Origin: Hymenopellis radicata
Taxonomy: Eukaryota > Basidiomycota > Agaricomycetes > Agaricales > Physalacriaceae
Reading direction: 5' to 3'
NCBI GenBank assembly: GCA_015501595.1
Contig: JADNRX010000354.1
Coordinates: forward strand, 1 to 56,216
DNA: 56,216 nt
Shown: in pieces, positions 44,635 to 56,216 of the stretch
Layout of the letters: every line of letters starts with the position of its first letter
Numbering within the stretch: the first letter of the stretch is position 1
Program-made: the position numbers and the translations under genes
The notes under the pieces: model-generated
The model's input: the letters and a program-made list of their open reading frames with translations, nothing else
The model's database searches: none
What the model was told of the DNA's origin: nothing

Positions 44635-44879
44635 CAGCTTTGAGGCTCCCCCATCTCACTATATCACGTCTTGACAGATGCGAGGTCATACCGTTACTCC
44701 CGATATCAGAGATGGACTCTCAAGAGTCGATTCTTCTTCCTTGAATTAACAGTGCCTCGGGCTTAGACTCGGGCGAGGTCGATCAAGAGTCGATTGTTGC
44801 TCTGGTGGCGAGAATACAAGTTCTCGGGATTCTATTATCAAAGAGTTGTACATTTGAGTTCTCGAGTACCATCGCCTCG

Positions 44880-45600
44880 AGTAACTGTTGACGACCTAAG
44901 TGAACCGATCCCCTTCGGGACGAGCCGAGTCACGAGTGGACAGATCCGACTAAAAAAACTCTCCAACAACCAAAGAGGTGCTTGGGGGGTGGGCGAAAGA
45001 AAGAAGACTCGGCGACGAGAGAAACGCGCTGACGATGTTGGAGGTTTTCGAGATGGAGGACGAAAGGAAAGGAACCGGGATCACGTGCCATCAACCAGTC
45101 GCGTGAAACGTCGCCACGATTCCCCTTTCCCGCGGCAGCCTCCTCGTAGCTCCCATTTCACGACCTTACCTATGAACATCAGGAAAACAGAGGTTTGGTA
45201 TTTTCGATCTTGGTCTTTGGCCATGGTTTTTTCCGGTCTTGGTCTTTTGGATTGCGTCTTTCCGCCGGTCTTGGACCCTTGGTCTTTCTGCAGATGTATG
45301 TTGTTGTAACTTGTTACAGAATGAGACGTCACATTAGTGCTGTTATAGTGCCATCGTATTGAAGTGAGAGCCGAGAGCCGAAATATTTTGTGGCGTCGAC
45401 ATCACAGTCACCCAGTCACATCAATCGAGAGTCGAGACTGCCACGCGTTGACGCATTCCTCTTACCGTCATCATGGTCAGCAATCGTCGAGTATTTCCCA
45501 ACTTGTTTTCGCTGACTTATCTTCAGAACAGTACGTCTAATGAGAAGAAACACCTTGCTCGTCATTCGAATGAGTATTGTCTGTTGGAGCCTTGTAATAC
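44880..45600. other. Gene-free stretch
   Basis: Plus-strand frame 44794-45309 has no motif, and its first part overlaps the duplicated promoter block. No gene supported. Confidence 0.4.
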
Positions 45601-45603
45601 TAC

Positions 45604-46429
45604 TTAGGATGTTTTCAACACCTTTTCAGGAGATGACAAACATGATTCAGCATGGACTCGACCCTCATTCTCGTACTCGGCTCGGCTCCTCTTCAACTTG
45701 GATGAAGTTCCTTTGTTGTAACCCGAGAGTGAGGAGCTATCAGCTCCAGGCGGCGCGAGTAGCCGACTTGCCCTGGAATGTGAAAGCAGCGTGTGCTCGG
45801 AATGCGAAGATGTCCTCGTGTCGGACGAGGAGTCCTGCAACCTAGACACGATGTTGTCCTCAAGGCCACCCATATAGACCTCCACTGCTCTGACATAGTC
45901 CTCCAGCACCCTCGCATACACCATCGCATTACTGGCTTGTGCCCTAGACTCGTTCAGCGCGGCGCGAAGCTGCCTTGTGACCTTTCTCTCTTCATCCAAT
46001 TCTCTTTGCGCCTTTTCGTGTTTGGTTTCTGCAGTTGAAGCGTCATCCTTGTACTGAGCTGAAATCAACTGCAGCGCTTCATCGATATGGGCTCGGGTGC
46101 GGTCAACATGGCGCTGGAACAAGACACCGCTTGTCGGCGCGGGTAGAGTCGTTTGTCGTTTGCGCGGAAGGCGCGACGATACGCGAAGGGTCGACCGGCG
46201 CGGCTGAGGCAGACGACCGTGTCCCTAAATGCTGGGCATTGTCACACTGGTACTCAACAGCGCCAAGTGGAACAGGGTTCGCGCCGGGGAGCTGTCGAAG
46301 ACCATCAGCGTAGAACTGAGCCACGTTTAGGCAAGTACAGACAGGTTGAGGACGTCGAACAAGCGTTTCTGGCAAGCGCATGGCGCGAGGCGATGACGCA
46401 GGACTCGCGATCGTCACCAGCCGCGACAT
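45604..46429 (-). CDS. Coiled-coil protein of unknown function
   Basis: It starts at 46429 (MSRLVTIASPASSPRAMRLP), with CLNVAQFYADGLRQLPGAN and GAVEYQCDNAQHLGTRSSAS. After a frame slip near 46125 it continues FQRHVDRTRAHIDEALQLIS, TAETKHEKAQRELDEERKVT and RQLRAALNESRAQASNAMVY, a long heptad-rich helix. The Ser-rich end reads DTRTSSHSEHTLLSHS and SGYNKGTSSKLKRSRAEYEN. The slip lies between residues DKR and LFQRH; one missing base or an unseen intron would explain it. The coiled coil suggests a structural or scaffold role. Not recognised. Confidence 0.55.
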
Positions 46430-47562
46430 CATGAGTGTTAGAGAAAGAGATAAATTATATGTGCTTCTGACCAGGCCATCTAGAGCGAGTCTGAGAAAAA
46501 ACGATGAGCCAGTCCTTCGTATACTCTCGGGATTACGATACTGGTCGCCTGCGCTGGGCTCCATACATTCCGAGTCAATATGTATATGAATAGACATAGG
46601 ACTTATTCTTGATGTGGCTTTGAATTCCGCGGTGTGGAGATAATCAAAGAGTGTTACCCGATACAGCAAAAGTGAACCGCGAGAGAGAACGAGGAGAAGC
46701 GAGGATGGCATGATATCGAACTCTAACTTTCCCGATTCTGTGGGGTGTTTCATTCGGTAGCCTGTACTAGCACCAGAACAGAAGGCTGCTTACAAAAAAT
46801 TTCGCCCAGGTGAATCAGCTCGCCAGGAATTTAGCCGCTGATTAAGAAACGCTTCATGTAATATGTCTAGTCCTGCCACAGAGCCTGCACAGAGCGCTTA
46901 GACGGGCCAGCAGTCTGAGTCCATTGAGGGCAAGCCGTGATGGAAGGAGGAAGAGCACCACTCATCACATGACTGGTCATCGCCTCGAAGAGCTGAGCTG
47001 AAAAGTTCAACGACATGCAGCGAGCGTCAGAAGTTTGAGATGATCTCTAATCAATGAGTCGCGCAAGTTCCCAACTTTGATAGAGCAGATCACTTGGACC
47101 AACCAGCACCCACAGGAAATTTGCACAGCTAAATTTCACATCTTCTATGACTGTTCGACTCGAGCTCAAACCTTCCTTGAAACTGAACACGCTTTCACTT
47201 TTATTCCTACGTTAAGAATTGCATTGAGCTCAGACCTCTGCCAATGAGGGTGGATAGCATTGAGAGAGCGGTGCATATATAATGGGCTCCAGATCCTGAG
47301 AATGAGCGCTTAGGTAAACGACCTTCATGTCCATCATGACGGACGCGCATAGAGTCTTAACATAGCCTATTATATACCTCCGACTTTGGCGAGCGCCACC
47401 GGAGCTGGCTGACATTAATTCATTACTGTAGCAGTCCGTTGAAATCCCCGCGTCGGATATGCGTCTCGGATGACCGGAATGTAATTGCCGGTGGCGGTGC
47501 GCGCGTAGGTTTATGACGCGCTCTCGCGGGGAACGCCTTGTTTGCTTCCTCCATCATTGTCA
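46430..47562. other. Gene-free stretch
   Basis: No coding frame of note beyond short chance ones, such as 47230-47415 (-). The HUA1-like gene promoter lies at its right end. Confidence 0.45.
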
Positions 47563-48761
47563 ATGTCATCCCACAATCCATTCCGAGATCCTATAAAGCC
47601 ACAACTAACGACCTCGACATCGGCCTCCCCCTCGACCTCTACGACGCCGCCTGCAGCGCCCCAGCCAGCGCCGTCTCCCAAACCCAGTAACTCTCCATCC
47701 CACACCCCAATCGAGCCAGATCCTACTGGTTTATCTGAAGAACTACCGCCTGCCTATACTCCCGGGCCTAATGTCTACCAAGGAGAGTCTACAGTAGAGT
47801 ACGGGCCAAGGAGACCATTTCAATCACCTCCCCCACGGCCACAACCCCCGCAGCAGCAACCCCAGGTTCTCCATCCGCAGCCTACTGGGTGGAGCACGCT
47901 GCAAACGCCTTATTACACTGGTGACCGACAGCCTTCATTATTGCGGCAGATCACAGACCACATCGTGGATCAGATCAACAACGGGGGTAGCAGCAGCAGC
48001 AGCAGCAGCTACAATCGCTACAACGCGCCGCAAACGGGGTATTCTGGATATCCTGGGCAATCCGTCCGTCCACAATCCACTGGCTCGCATCTTCTAATAC
48101 CGCAGAATACTGGTGTACCCCCTCCCCTTCCACCTCGACCTGCAAGCGGGTATGCGTCACCATCCGCTTCGTCGCCTGAATCAGCACACGAGTCTGGGGC
48201 CAGCTCCCCTGCCGAGCCAAGCGACAGTCGTCCCACGACTCGACCTGTCCCAGGCCATCCTCTGTTAAATGCTGGCCGACTTCTTGTTTATCCAGCGGGA
48301 TATGAATGTTACAAATGTACGTCTCAAAGTCTTATCTTATGGGCAAGACTAGATTGATCTCCCTTACAGGCCATAACATTGGATACAAACAGAACGACCC
48401 CTCCCATCCGTGCCGCAAGTGTTGGCAGAAGTACGCGAAGCCTTTCACTGGCGCGCTGACATACAGTTCTTTTGAAGCTGGCGCGCCGGGGAGAGATACC
48501 CTTCAGCGTCCGCTTCCTGTGCTGCCGCCGCCCCAATTCAATAGGCTTTCACCGCAGCCACCGTGGCAGCAAAGAGGGCCTACGATTACGCCGGTGAACG
48601 GATATCCCCGCGGTCAGCAGAATTCCGTTGTATACAGCCCCGGGGATCCGAGAATAGGCGGTAGATTGTGTTGGAGGTGTGATGGGCGAGGGCTGGTGTC
48701 GCTGTTATTCTTAGAGGACAGCTGTCCTGTTTGTGGGGGTATCGGGAGGTTGTTCCGGTAG
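47563..48761 (+). CDS. HUA1-like proline-rich protein with C-terminal Cys-rich domain
   Basis: Exons 47563-48316 and 48370-48761 (53-nt intron) give 381 residues. The long N-terminal part is rich in Pro, Ser and Gln and carries SEELPPAYTP, a PPxY-like site for Rsp5-type WW domains. The C-terminus has GYECYKCHNIGYKQNDPSHP, CRKCWQKYAKPF and, after a linker, GDPRIGGRLCWRCDGRG and EDSCPVCGGIGRLFR. These are CxxC pairs like the DnaJ-type zinc ribbon of yeast Hua1, which acts in actin patch and endocytic sorting networks. Function is by similarity. The gene is intact at both ends. Confidence 0.8.
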
Positions 48762-49457
48762 AGCCGCGAACGATTTTAGTATTACGCTCTGTAGCAATCT
48801 ATTACTGTATTATATAGTACATGGGACATGGATCTGGTTTCACTCGCTACGTTGACTGCATATACTTTGAACTTTCCAATTCCGAATCCTTGCTATTAGT
48901 ATCTTAGAAGGGTGGGGGCTGGGTGGGGGTGTTGGTGTTAGGGTATTCGGGAGTTGTATCCAGGTTCGGTCCGATGGTCCGCGAAGGACTTTGATTACGC
49001 ACGCATCTTGATTCTTGCAAACCACGAACGGACGCGACTCTAGAGCTCGAGCGGGTCGGTTACGCGTCTCTGACATCACCCTTCCTGTTTAGGTTGCTTG
49101 TCTCGCCTACGATACCCTTTAAGTTGGTTTGATATACACAGCATCTTGGCATGTTCCCCCTCTGTCGTCTCTTCCCTACGTCGACGAGGTATGTCTTTTG
49201 TGTCCTTCTACTTATTCGTGTAGCTCAAATTTTTATGCGCTACAGCATGAGCTGTGTGTTCATTTCGAGGAGACAGTCGATAGGGCTAATAAGCCGATCG
49301 CTTCGACATTTCAGGATCCTGCCGTTCTACAATTCCAACGTTCTGGCCCGCAGACATGACAGTCACTGTAGAATGGTGCCTATCAGTAACTTGTCTGGAA
49401 TAGGAGAAAGTATAAAGTGTATTAAAGGGCTGGCTGTCTGACTCTTGACACACAGCG
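48762..49457. other. Intergenic region
   Basis: No gene seen. An acceptor-like ACACAG just before the next start codon (49458) may end a 5' leader intron. Confidence 0.45.
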
Positions 49458-51452
49458 ATGGTTTCTACTACCCCTACCCCGGAATCCCAAAAATCGTCGC
49501 CATCGCAGGCGAACGTCGTAGAGCTCAAGACCAAAACTCAGAGCAAGATACAGAATGTCAGCCTATATTCCTCCCAGGCGGAAATCACCCGTTCGTACCA
49601 GTTCGACGTGGTTGCGGGCTTGAACCAGGTCAATATCATTGGTCTGCCGAATACACTGCAGAAGGAGTCTATTCGGTACGTTCCCCAACCTTATGTCGCG
49701 CCATTCCAATGAACTCTGACTGGTTTACAGTGTTGAAGGAAAGGGGTCGGCAACCATCCACGATGTAACCGTGTCCATGGCTCCCTCCGACACCAAAGCG
49801 ACAACGTCCGACGTCCTCCAGGAGCTACTAGACAAGAAACAACGCATCGCGGGGGCTTTAAAGCGCGCCGAGCTCTCCATTGGCTCCCTCCAAACGTACT
49901 TGAACTCTTTCGACGCGAGTCGTTTCGAAGGCAAGCTTCTGGGAGATCAGATTGAGAACTACGAGGCTGTAGCTGAGAGGCTAGATGAGAGAGTTATGCA
50001 GTTGCGGAAGGACGAAGCCGCTACTGATGCTGAAATTGTCGTAGAACGTCAAAGACTTAGTGCGGGAACGATCGACGAGGATGCTGCCTTGCGCATGAAG
50101 GTTGGAGTTGGCGTGTTTGCTGCTGCTGCGGGCCCGGTTGACCTCATCTTGATATATGGTGCGCGAATGTTCTTGAAATCTAGCAGATTATATGTTGACA
50201 CGTCGTTAGGTGTCACGTCTGCGAGCTGGACCGCGGCGTACGACGTCCGAGTGTCAATGAATGCTAAAGAGACTCCCATGAGCATGATATACAAAGCGGT
50301 CGTTTGTCAGAACACTGGCGAGGTATGCGTTTTCCCTTACACCGAGCTCTGTGTCTTGATCTTGATTAGGACTGGAACGACGTTCCTCTGACTCTCGAAA
50401 CTGCTTCTCCTTCGTTCGGTGTCGATATTCCTACTCTCGATCCCTGGACTCTCAGTCTTCACCCTCCCGCTTATGGCGGGCGCGGCAGCTTGAAGCGGAA
50501 GAGTGTGTCCTTGTTTGCAGGTTCAGTGGCCATGGCTGCCGCCTCTGAACCAACCATTCAAGATTCTTACCCGCAAATGGACTATCGCAAGGTTGCGGTC
50601 ACCTCGCAAGGAAATGTCAATGCGACTTTCACTATACCCGGTCTTGTTAGCGTGCCCTCTGATGGTGAACTGCATACGTTTACGATTGCGACTTTGGATC
50701 TTCAAGCTGAGCTGTCGTGGGTTGCTGTGCCTAACAAGGATCCCAAGGTCCATCTCAAGGTGGGCAGTGATTCCTTTGTTTACATTAATCTGTTTCTAAC
50801 TTTGGGTCGCAGGCCAAAGTAACCAACTCGTCCGAGTACACTTTGTTAGCGGGTAGTGCGAGTATCTACGTCGACGGCAGTTTTATATCCAAATCGAACA
50901 TGCCTCCCGTCAGTCCTCAAGAGAAATTTGACTACTCACTTGGGTATGTCTCTCTCATCATCAACTCCGTCACGTACTTAGCTGTCTAGACTTGACCCAT
51001 CCATCCGCGTCACATACCATCCCCGCACCACCACCCTGTCCCAATCAGGCTTCTACAACAAATCATCTACCTTCGTGTACACCCAGCGCATTACCGTGCA
51101 TAACACAAAGACCGTGCGCGTCGACAACGTCAAGATCATCGACCAGATCCCGATATCGGAGCACAGCGATATCGTGGTGAAGCTGGACACCCCTGCGTTG
51201 TCGGTTATTCCGCCCGCATCCACGGTTTCAAAGCTAAAGAACACGGCGGGACTGAATCCCAACCCCCCGGTGAAGGTGGCGTCTGGGGTGATGGCGCAGT
51301 GGGAAGTGGATGCGGAGAGAGACCATGATGCGGAGCCGGGGCGGGATGGGAAGATCAGTTGGGTGGTGGGTGTACCGGAGAAGGAGAAGGTGAGTGTGGT
51401 GCTTAAGTGGGACGTCACGGCGCCTGCGAGGGGGCATGTGTATGGTTTGTAA
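49458..51452 (+). CDS. DUF4140/DUF4139 (mucoidy inhibitor A-like) protein
   Basis: Six exons (49458-49675, 49731-50158, 50210-50322, 50370-50760, 50814-50943, 50990-51452) give 580 residues with all phases matching. The N-terminal part has the DUF4140 start (KIQNVSLYSSQAEITRSYQF, LPNTLQKESIR) and a coiled coil (LQELLDKKQRIAGALKRAEL). The rest is a beta-rich DUF4139 region: ASWTAAYDVRV, EDWNDVPLTLETASPS, MDYRKVAVTSQGNVNATFTI, TFTIATLDLQAELSWVAVP, KVTNSSEYTLLAGSASIYVD and KWDVTAPARGHVYGL at the end. Family members are cytosolic proteins of unknown biochemical role, common in fungi and bacteria. It looks fully intact. Confidence 0.85.
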
Positions 51453-51615
51453 TATTAGTGATTGTAGCGTGCGTTCGCAAGAAGTTGTGAACCGCACGAG
51501 TCGTTATGAAAATTCTTGAGATTTCTTGAAGTTTGACCGACAAATCTCAAAGGTGAAAATGAATGCAAAGTGAGTGGTGATATTAGTAATGAGGGGAATA
51601 TAGATATGCAGTCGT

Positions 51616-54089
<2,474 letters not shown>

Positions 54090-54449
54090 TTACGAATAGT
54101 CCTCATCCGATCCATACTGTCCCGCAATGGACGCCTCGACTTTTGCAATCATCTTCCACGGGACCAAAATCTGTCCTACAAAGCGCCCATCCACGTTCTC
54201 TAAGCGCATTTCTGTTTCATGCGCTACGCGACCCGCCCTGTCAGTCTGCGACTCTCCTTCTTCGTGTATCGTCTGCATTCTGTCCGGGGCTGAGTTGGGG
54301 TAAACCGGGACCATCCGGAATTCCTCTGCGTTGACGAGGACAAGGTTCAGCGGCTGATCCGTCCCAGCGAGTGTACCCAAAAAGATACGGTTATCCGTAG
54401 TCGTTATGCGCAGTATTTGGCGCAGGAAAGGTGTGAGCTGGTCGGCCAT
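54090..54449 (-). CDS. NAA38: LSM-domain protein, NAA38/LSMD1-like (NatC auxiliary subunit)
   Basis: Single exon starting MADQLTPFLRQILRITTTDN at 54449, ending YGSDEDYS. The Sm fold is seen as RITTTDNRIFLGTLAGTDQP, LNLVLVNAEEFR and, after an insert of about 35 residues, GRFVGQILVPWKMIAKVE. This Sm1/Sm2 pattern with VP-W- near the end is that of Naa38, which assists the Naa30/Naa35 N-terminal acetyltransferase. The charged insert (MQTIHEEGESQTDRAGRVAH) is unremarkable. It looks intact. Confidence 0.82.
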   Translation of the reverse strand: MADQLTPFLRQILRITTTDNRIFLGTLAGTDQPLNLVLVNAEEFRMVPVYPNSAPDRMQTIHEEGESQTDRAGRVAHETEMRLENVDGRFVGQILVPWKMIAKVEASIAGQYGSDEDYS

Positions 54450-54874
54450 GGTGTGGTAAAAGTGCAAGATCGGCCAGCGACATGAGTAACCTAGTCACGC
54501 ATGTCACGTACTACCGTATCCTCACCAAGACTTCAACTCAGTTCAGTCAGCACTACAACAGCTATGCAAATCAAGCATAACACGGGAGTCAACGAGTGGA
54601 GCTCGGGCCTCCCTTCGTCATATTCTGGGATTACTCATAGCGCAGAACACTAAACAGCATCTTGATGATCACTACTTATGCATTCAAAGGATGCTGTTCT
54701 TCTCAACGCGAACTGATCGTTGTGTTCTGCAGCATAAGCTCGTACATCATCGGGCTTTCTATTCTGCGCGATGGGGCGTCTATCACCTCGTACATAACTG
54801 CGTCGTTCCGTCTCTATGTATGTTCTGTCTTCACCTCCTCGCCAACAACTGACCACGGATTAGCATCGGTGGCA
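54450..54874. other. Region between NAA38-like gene and 7TM gene I
   Basis: Short divergent intergenic stretch. An upstream coding exon for the next gene may lie near 54770-54810 but is not certain. Confidence 0.4.
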
Positions 54875-56216
54875 ATGATCTTCGAGCAACCCGACGTTAG
54901 ATACGTCGTCATCTTCAACGCTATCAACATCGTCGCGCTGGTTCTTCTCGTCGCCATATTCTCGACAGCACTCTTGTTCAGGTCTAGAATCCAACGGTGC
55001 CGTCTGTGGTACATGTTCATCGGTTCCTGGATTGTTTACACCGTCAGCAATACCCTTCTTCTCGGTCATCAGACTGGGCCTCCTGATGGGATTTCTCATG
55101 GGCTCTGCTTCGCCCAAGCTATCATGGTGTACACGACGCCGCCGCTGTGGGTTATATTTGTTCACTCCGCCGGATCGCCTGGTTGACTCTCCGGCCAGGA
55201 CGGCGTTCTGCACCCTCGCCCTACTGATCCAGGTATGCATCTAATCAAGATATCCTGTGCTCATTCAGCCATTTCCACATGTAGCTTTCATTCCATGTGT
55301 CAGCTCTTGTTCGCCCGTCCGGTATCTGTGAGAGACCTTGTATGAAGAACGTGAGCTACCGCCTTGGCAAAAAAGACTCAAACAAGGCACACTGATGTGT
55401 TTTGCAATCTTCCATCAGCTACACTATCTCCCTGTTATTCCTGTGCTAGTCTCTCTAATCATGACTCTAGTGGCACGTCACTCCCCAATCATTCTTGGCG
55501 CGTTCTTTCATCTGAAGTGTCCATTATTAGGTCGGTATTCACCCATCCAAACTTTGTTCAACGCTCGACTACGGGAATGAACTGCGACCTGGAAGTCGAC
55601 ACGCTGTAGGTTGTTTCCCAACTTCTTTCAACAATCAAAGCTCAATGTGATTCTAGGAGGTACACGAGCGTCATCTTCGTGGTGGCGGCTCTCATAGGCG
55701 CTTTGGGACTCATAGGTACGGGGCCATCTGTTCAACATGTCGACGAAGCGCCTTCTCATAATTGTTCAATCCCAGTTTACGTCGTGGTTTTGCTATACCG
55801 ACATTGGCGCAAATTACGCGAAATCAGACTTCGCACGGACCTTCTTTCCATATCCATGATGCTTCGCTTGGGGGCGTTTTGCATGTTTCCGATATTAGGG
55901 CTCGGGTGAACGCTCATGAAAAGTTGTCTTCAATAAGAGATTGTCTTATGGATTTTGATAGGATAGGATTTGCGCTTGCATTGCCTAGTGTCATCGACGA
56001 CGATCGCTCAAGTGCAAAGGTCAGGATTGTAATCGCCTCGAGTACGCACTCATTCAGGAATCAATAAAGACGACTTGGCTTAACTCTTTGTTTTTATCGT
56101 AGTCCCAGCAGTTGCTGGCATCACATTCGGAACGCAGAAGGTACTCAAGCGACAACGTATCTACCGCTTATTGCTTATTATTTGCCAGGACATACTTCGC
56201 GTCTGGGCATTTTGGA
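54875..56216 (+). CDS. 7TM receptor-like protein, member I (cut by the window edge)
   Basis: Exon 1 from 54875 (MIFEQPDVRYVVIFNAINIV) holds TM1 (VALVLLVAIFSTALLF) and the signature RLWYMFIGSWIVYTVSNTLL ... GLCFAQAIMVYTTPPL. The microexon 55199-55232 reads TAFCTLALLIQ. Later parts are LPVIPVLVSLIMTLVA, FVQRSTTGMNCDLEVDTL (SGMYC counterpart), YTSVIFVVAALIGALGLIG, LLYRHWRKLREIRLRTDLLS, MMLRLGAFCMFPILGLG and AGITFGTQK|DILRVWAFW at the last bases. The cytoplasmic tail is outside the window. It is the most divergent member here, with a Thr in place of the Ser of SGMYC. An earlier first exon may exist. Confidence 0.76.

Overview
The window comes from a filamentous basidiomycete, most likely an agaricomycete. 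Nearly every gene is broken by several 46-56 nt GT-AG introns. Housekeeping genes are compact and unclustered, and the accessory part is made of gene families typical of mushroom-forming fungi: F-box/LRR proteins, SRPK-like kinases, P-loop Crinkler/RHS-type proteins and a large family of seven-transmembrane (7TM) receptor-like proteins. No tRNA, rRNA or CRISPR was found.

Layout. 0.9-5.5 kb: a broken P-loop/nuclease (CR-type) gene, a 5' fragment of an alpha/beta-hydrolase gene and 7TM gene B. 6.2-10.8 kb: a trans-3-hydroxyproline dehydratase gene, two hypothetical genes and the histone H3K79 methyltransferase DOT1. 11-12 kb: a decayed F-box gene. 12.3-21.3 kb: 7TM genes F, G and H, with a delta-12 fatty acid desaturase between G and H. 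22-27 kb: decayed F-box, 7TM (C) and WD40 genes. 27.6-31.4 kb: 7TM gene A and the full-length YheT-type hydrolase. 31.4-33.2 kb: a broken 7TM start (D') abutting a decayed amidohydrolase. 34-39.2 kb: uncharacterised genes and a DNAJC7-like TPR/J-domain gene. 39.8-44.9 kb: a 7TM 3' fragment (E), the intact CR-type gene and 7TM gene D. 45.6-54.5 kb: mostly single-copy genes (coiled-coil protein, HUA1-like protein, DUF4139 protein, SRPK-like kinase, NAA38-like LSM protein). 54.9 kb to the end: 7TM gene I, cut by the window edge.

The striking theme is a 7TM receptor-like cluster: seven apparently usable genes and three fragments in 56 kb. They share one exon plan, including a microexon of exactly 34 nt. 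The cluster seems to have grown and decayed by inverted segmental duplication, which also copied the CR-type gene, the hydrolase start and several promoters. A second theme is that at least five otherwise conserved genes carry single-base frame breaks at conserved sites. This points either to residual sequence errors in the assembly or to a decaying haplotype, and should be settled before any of these genes is called a pseudogene.
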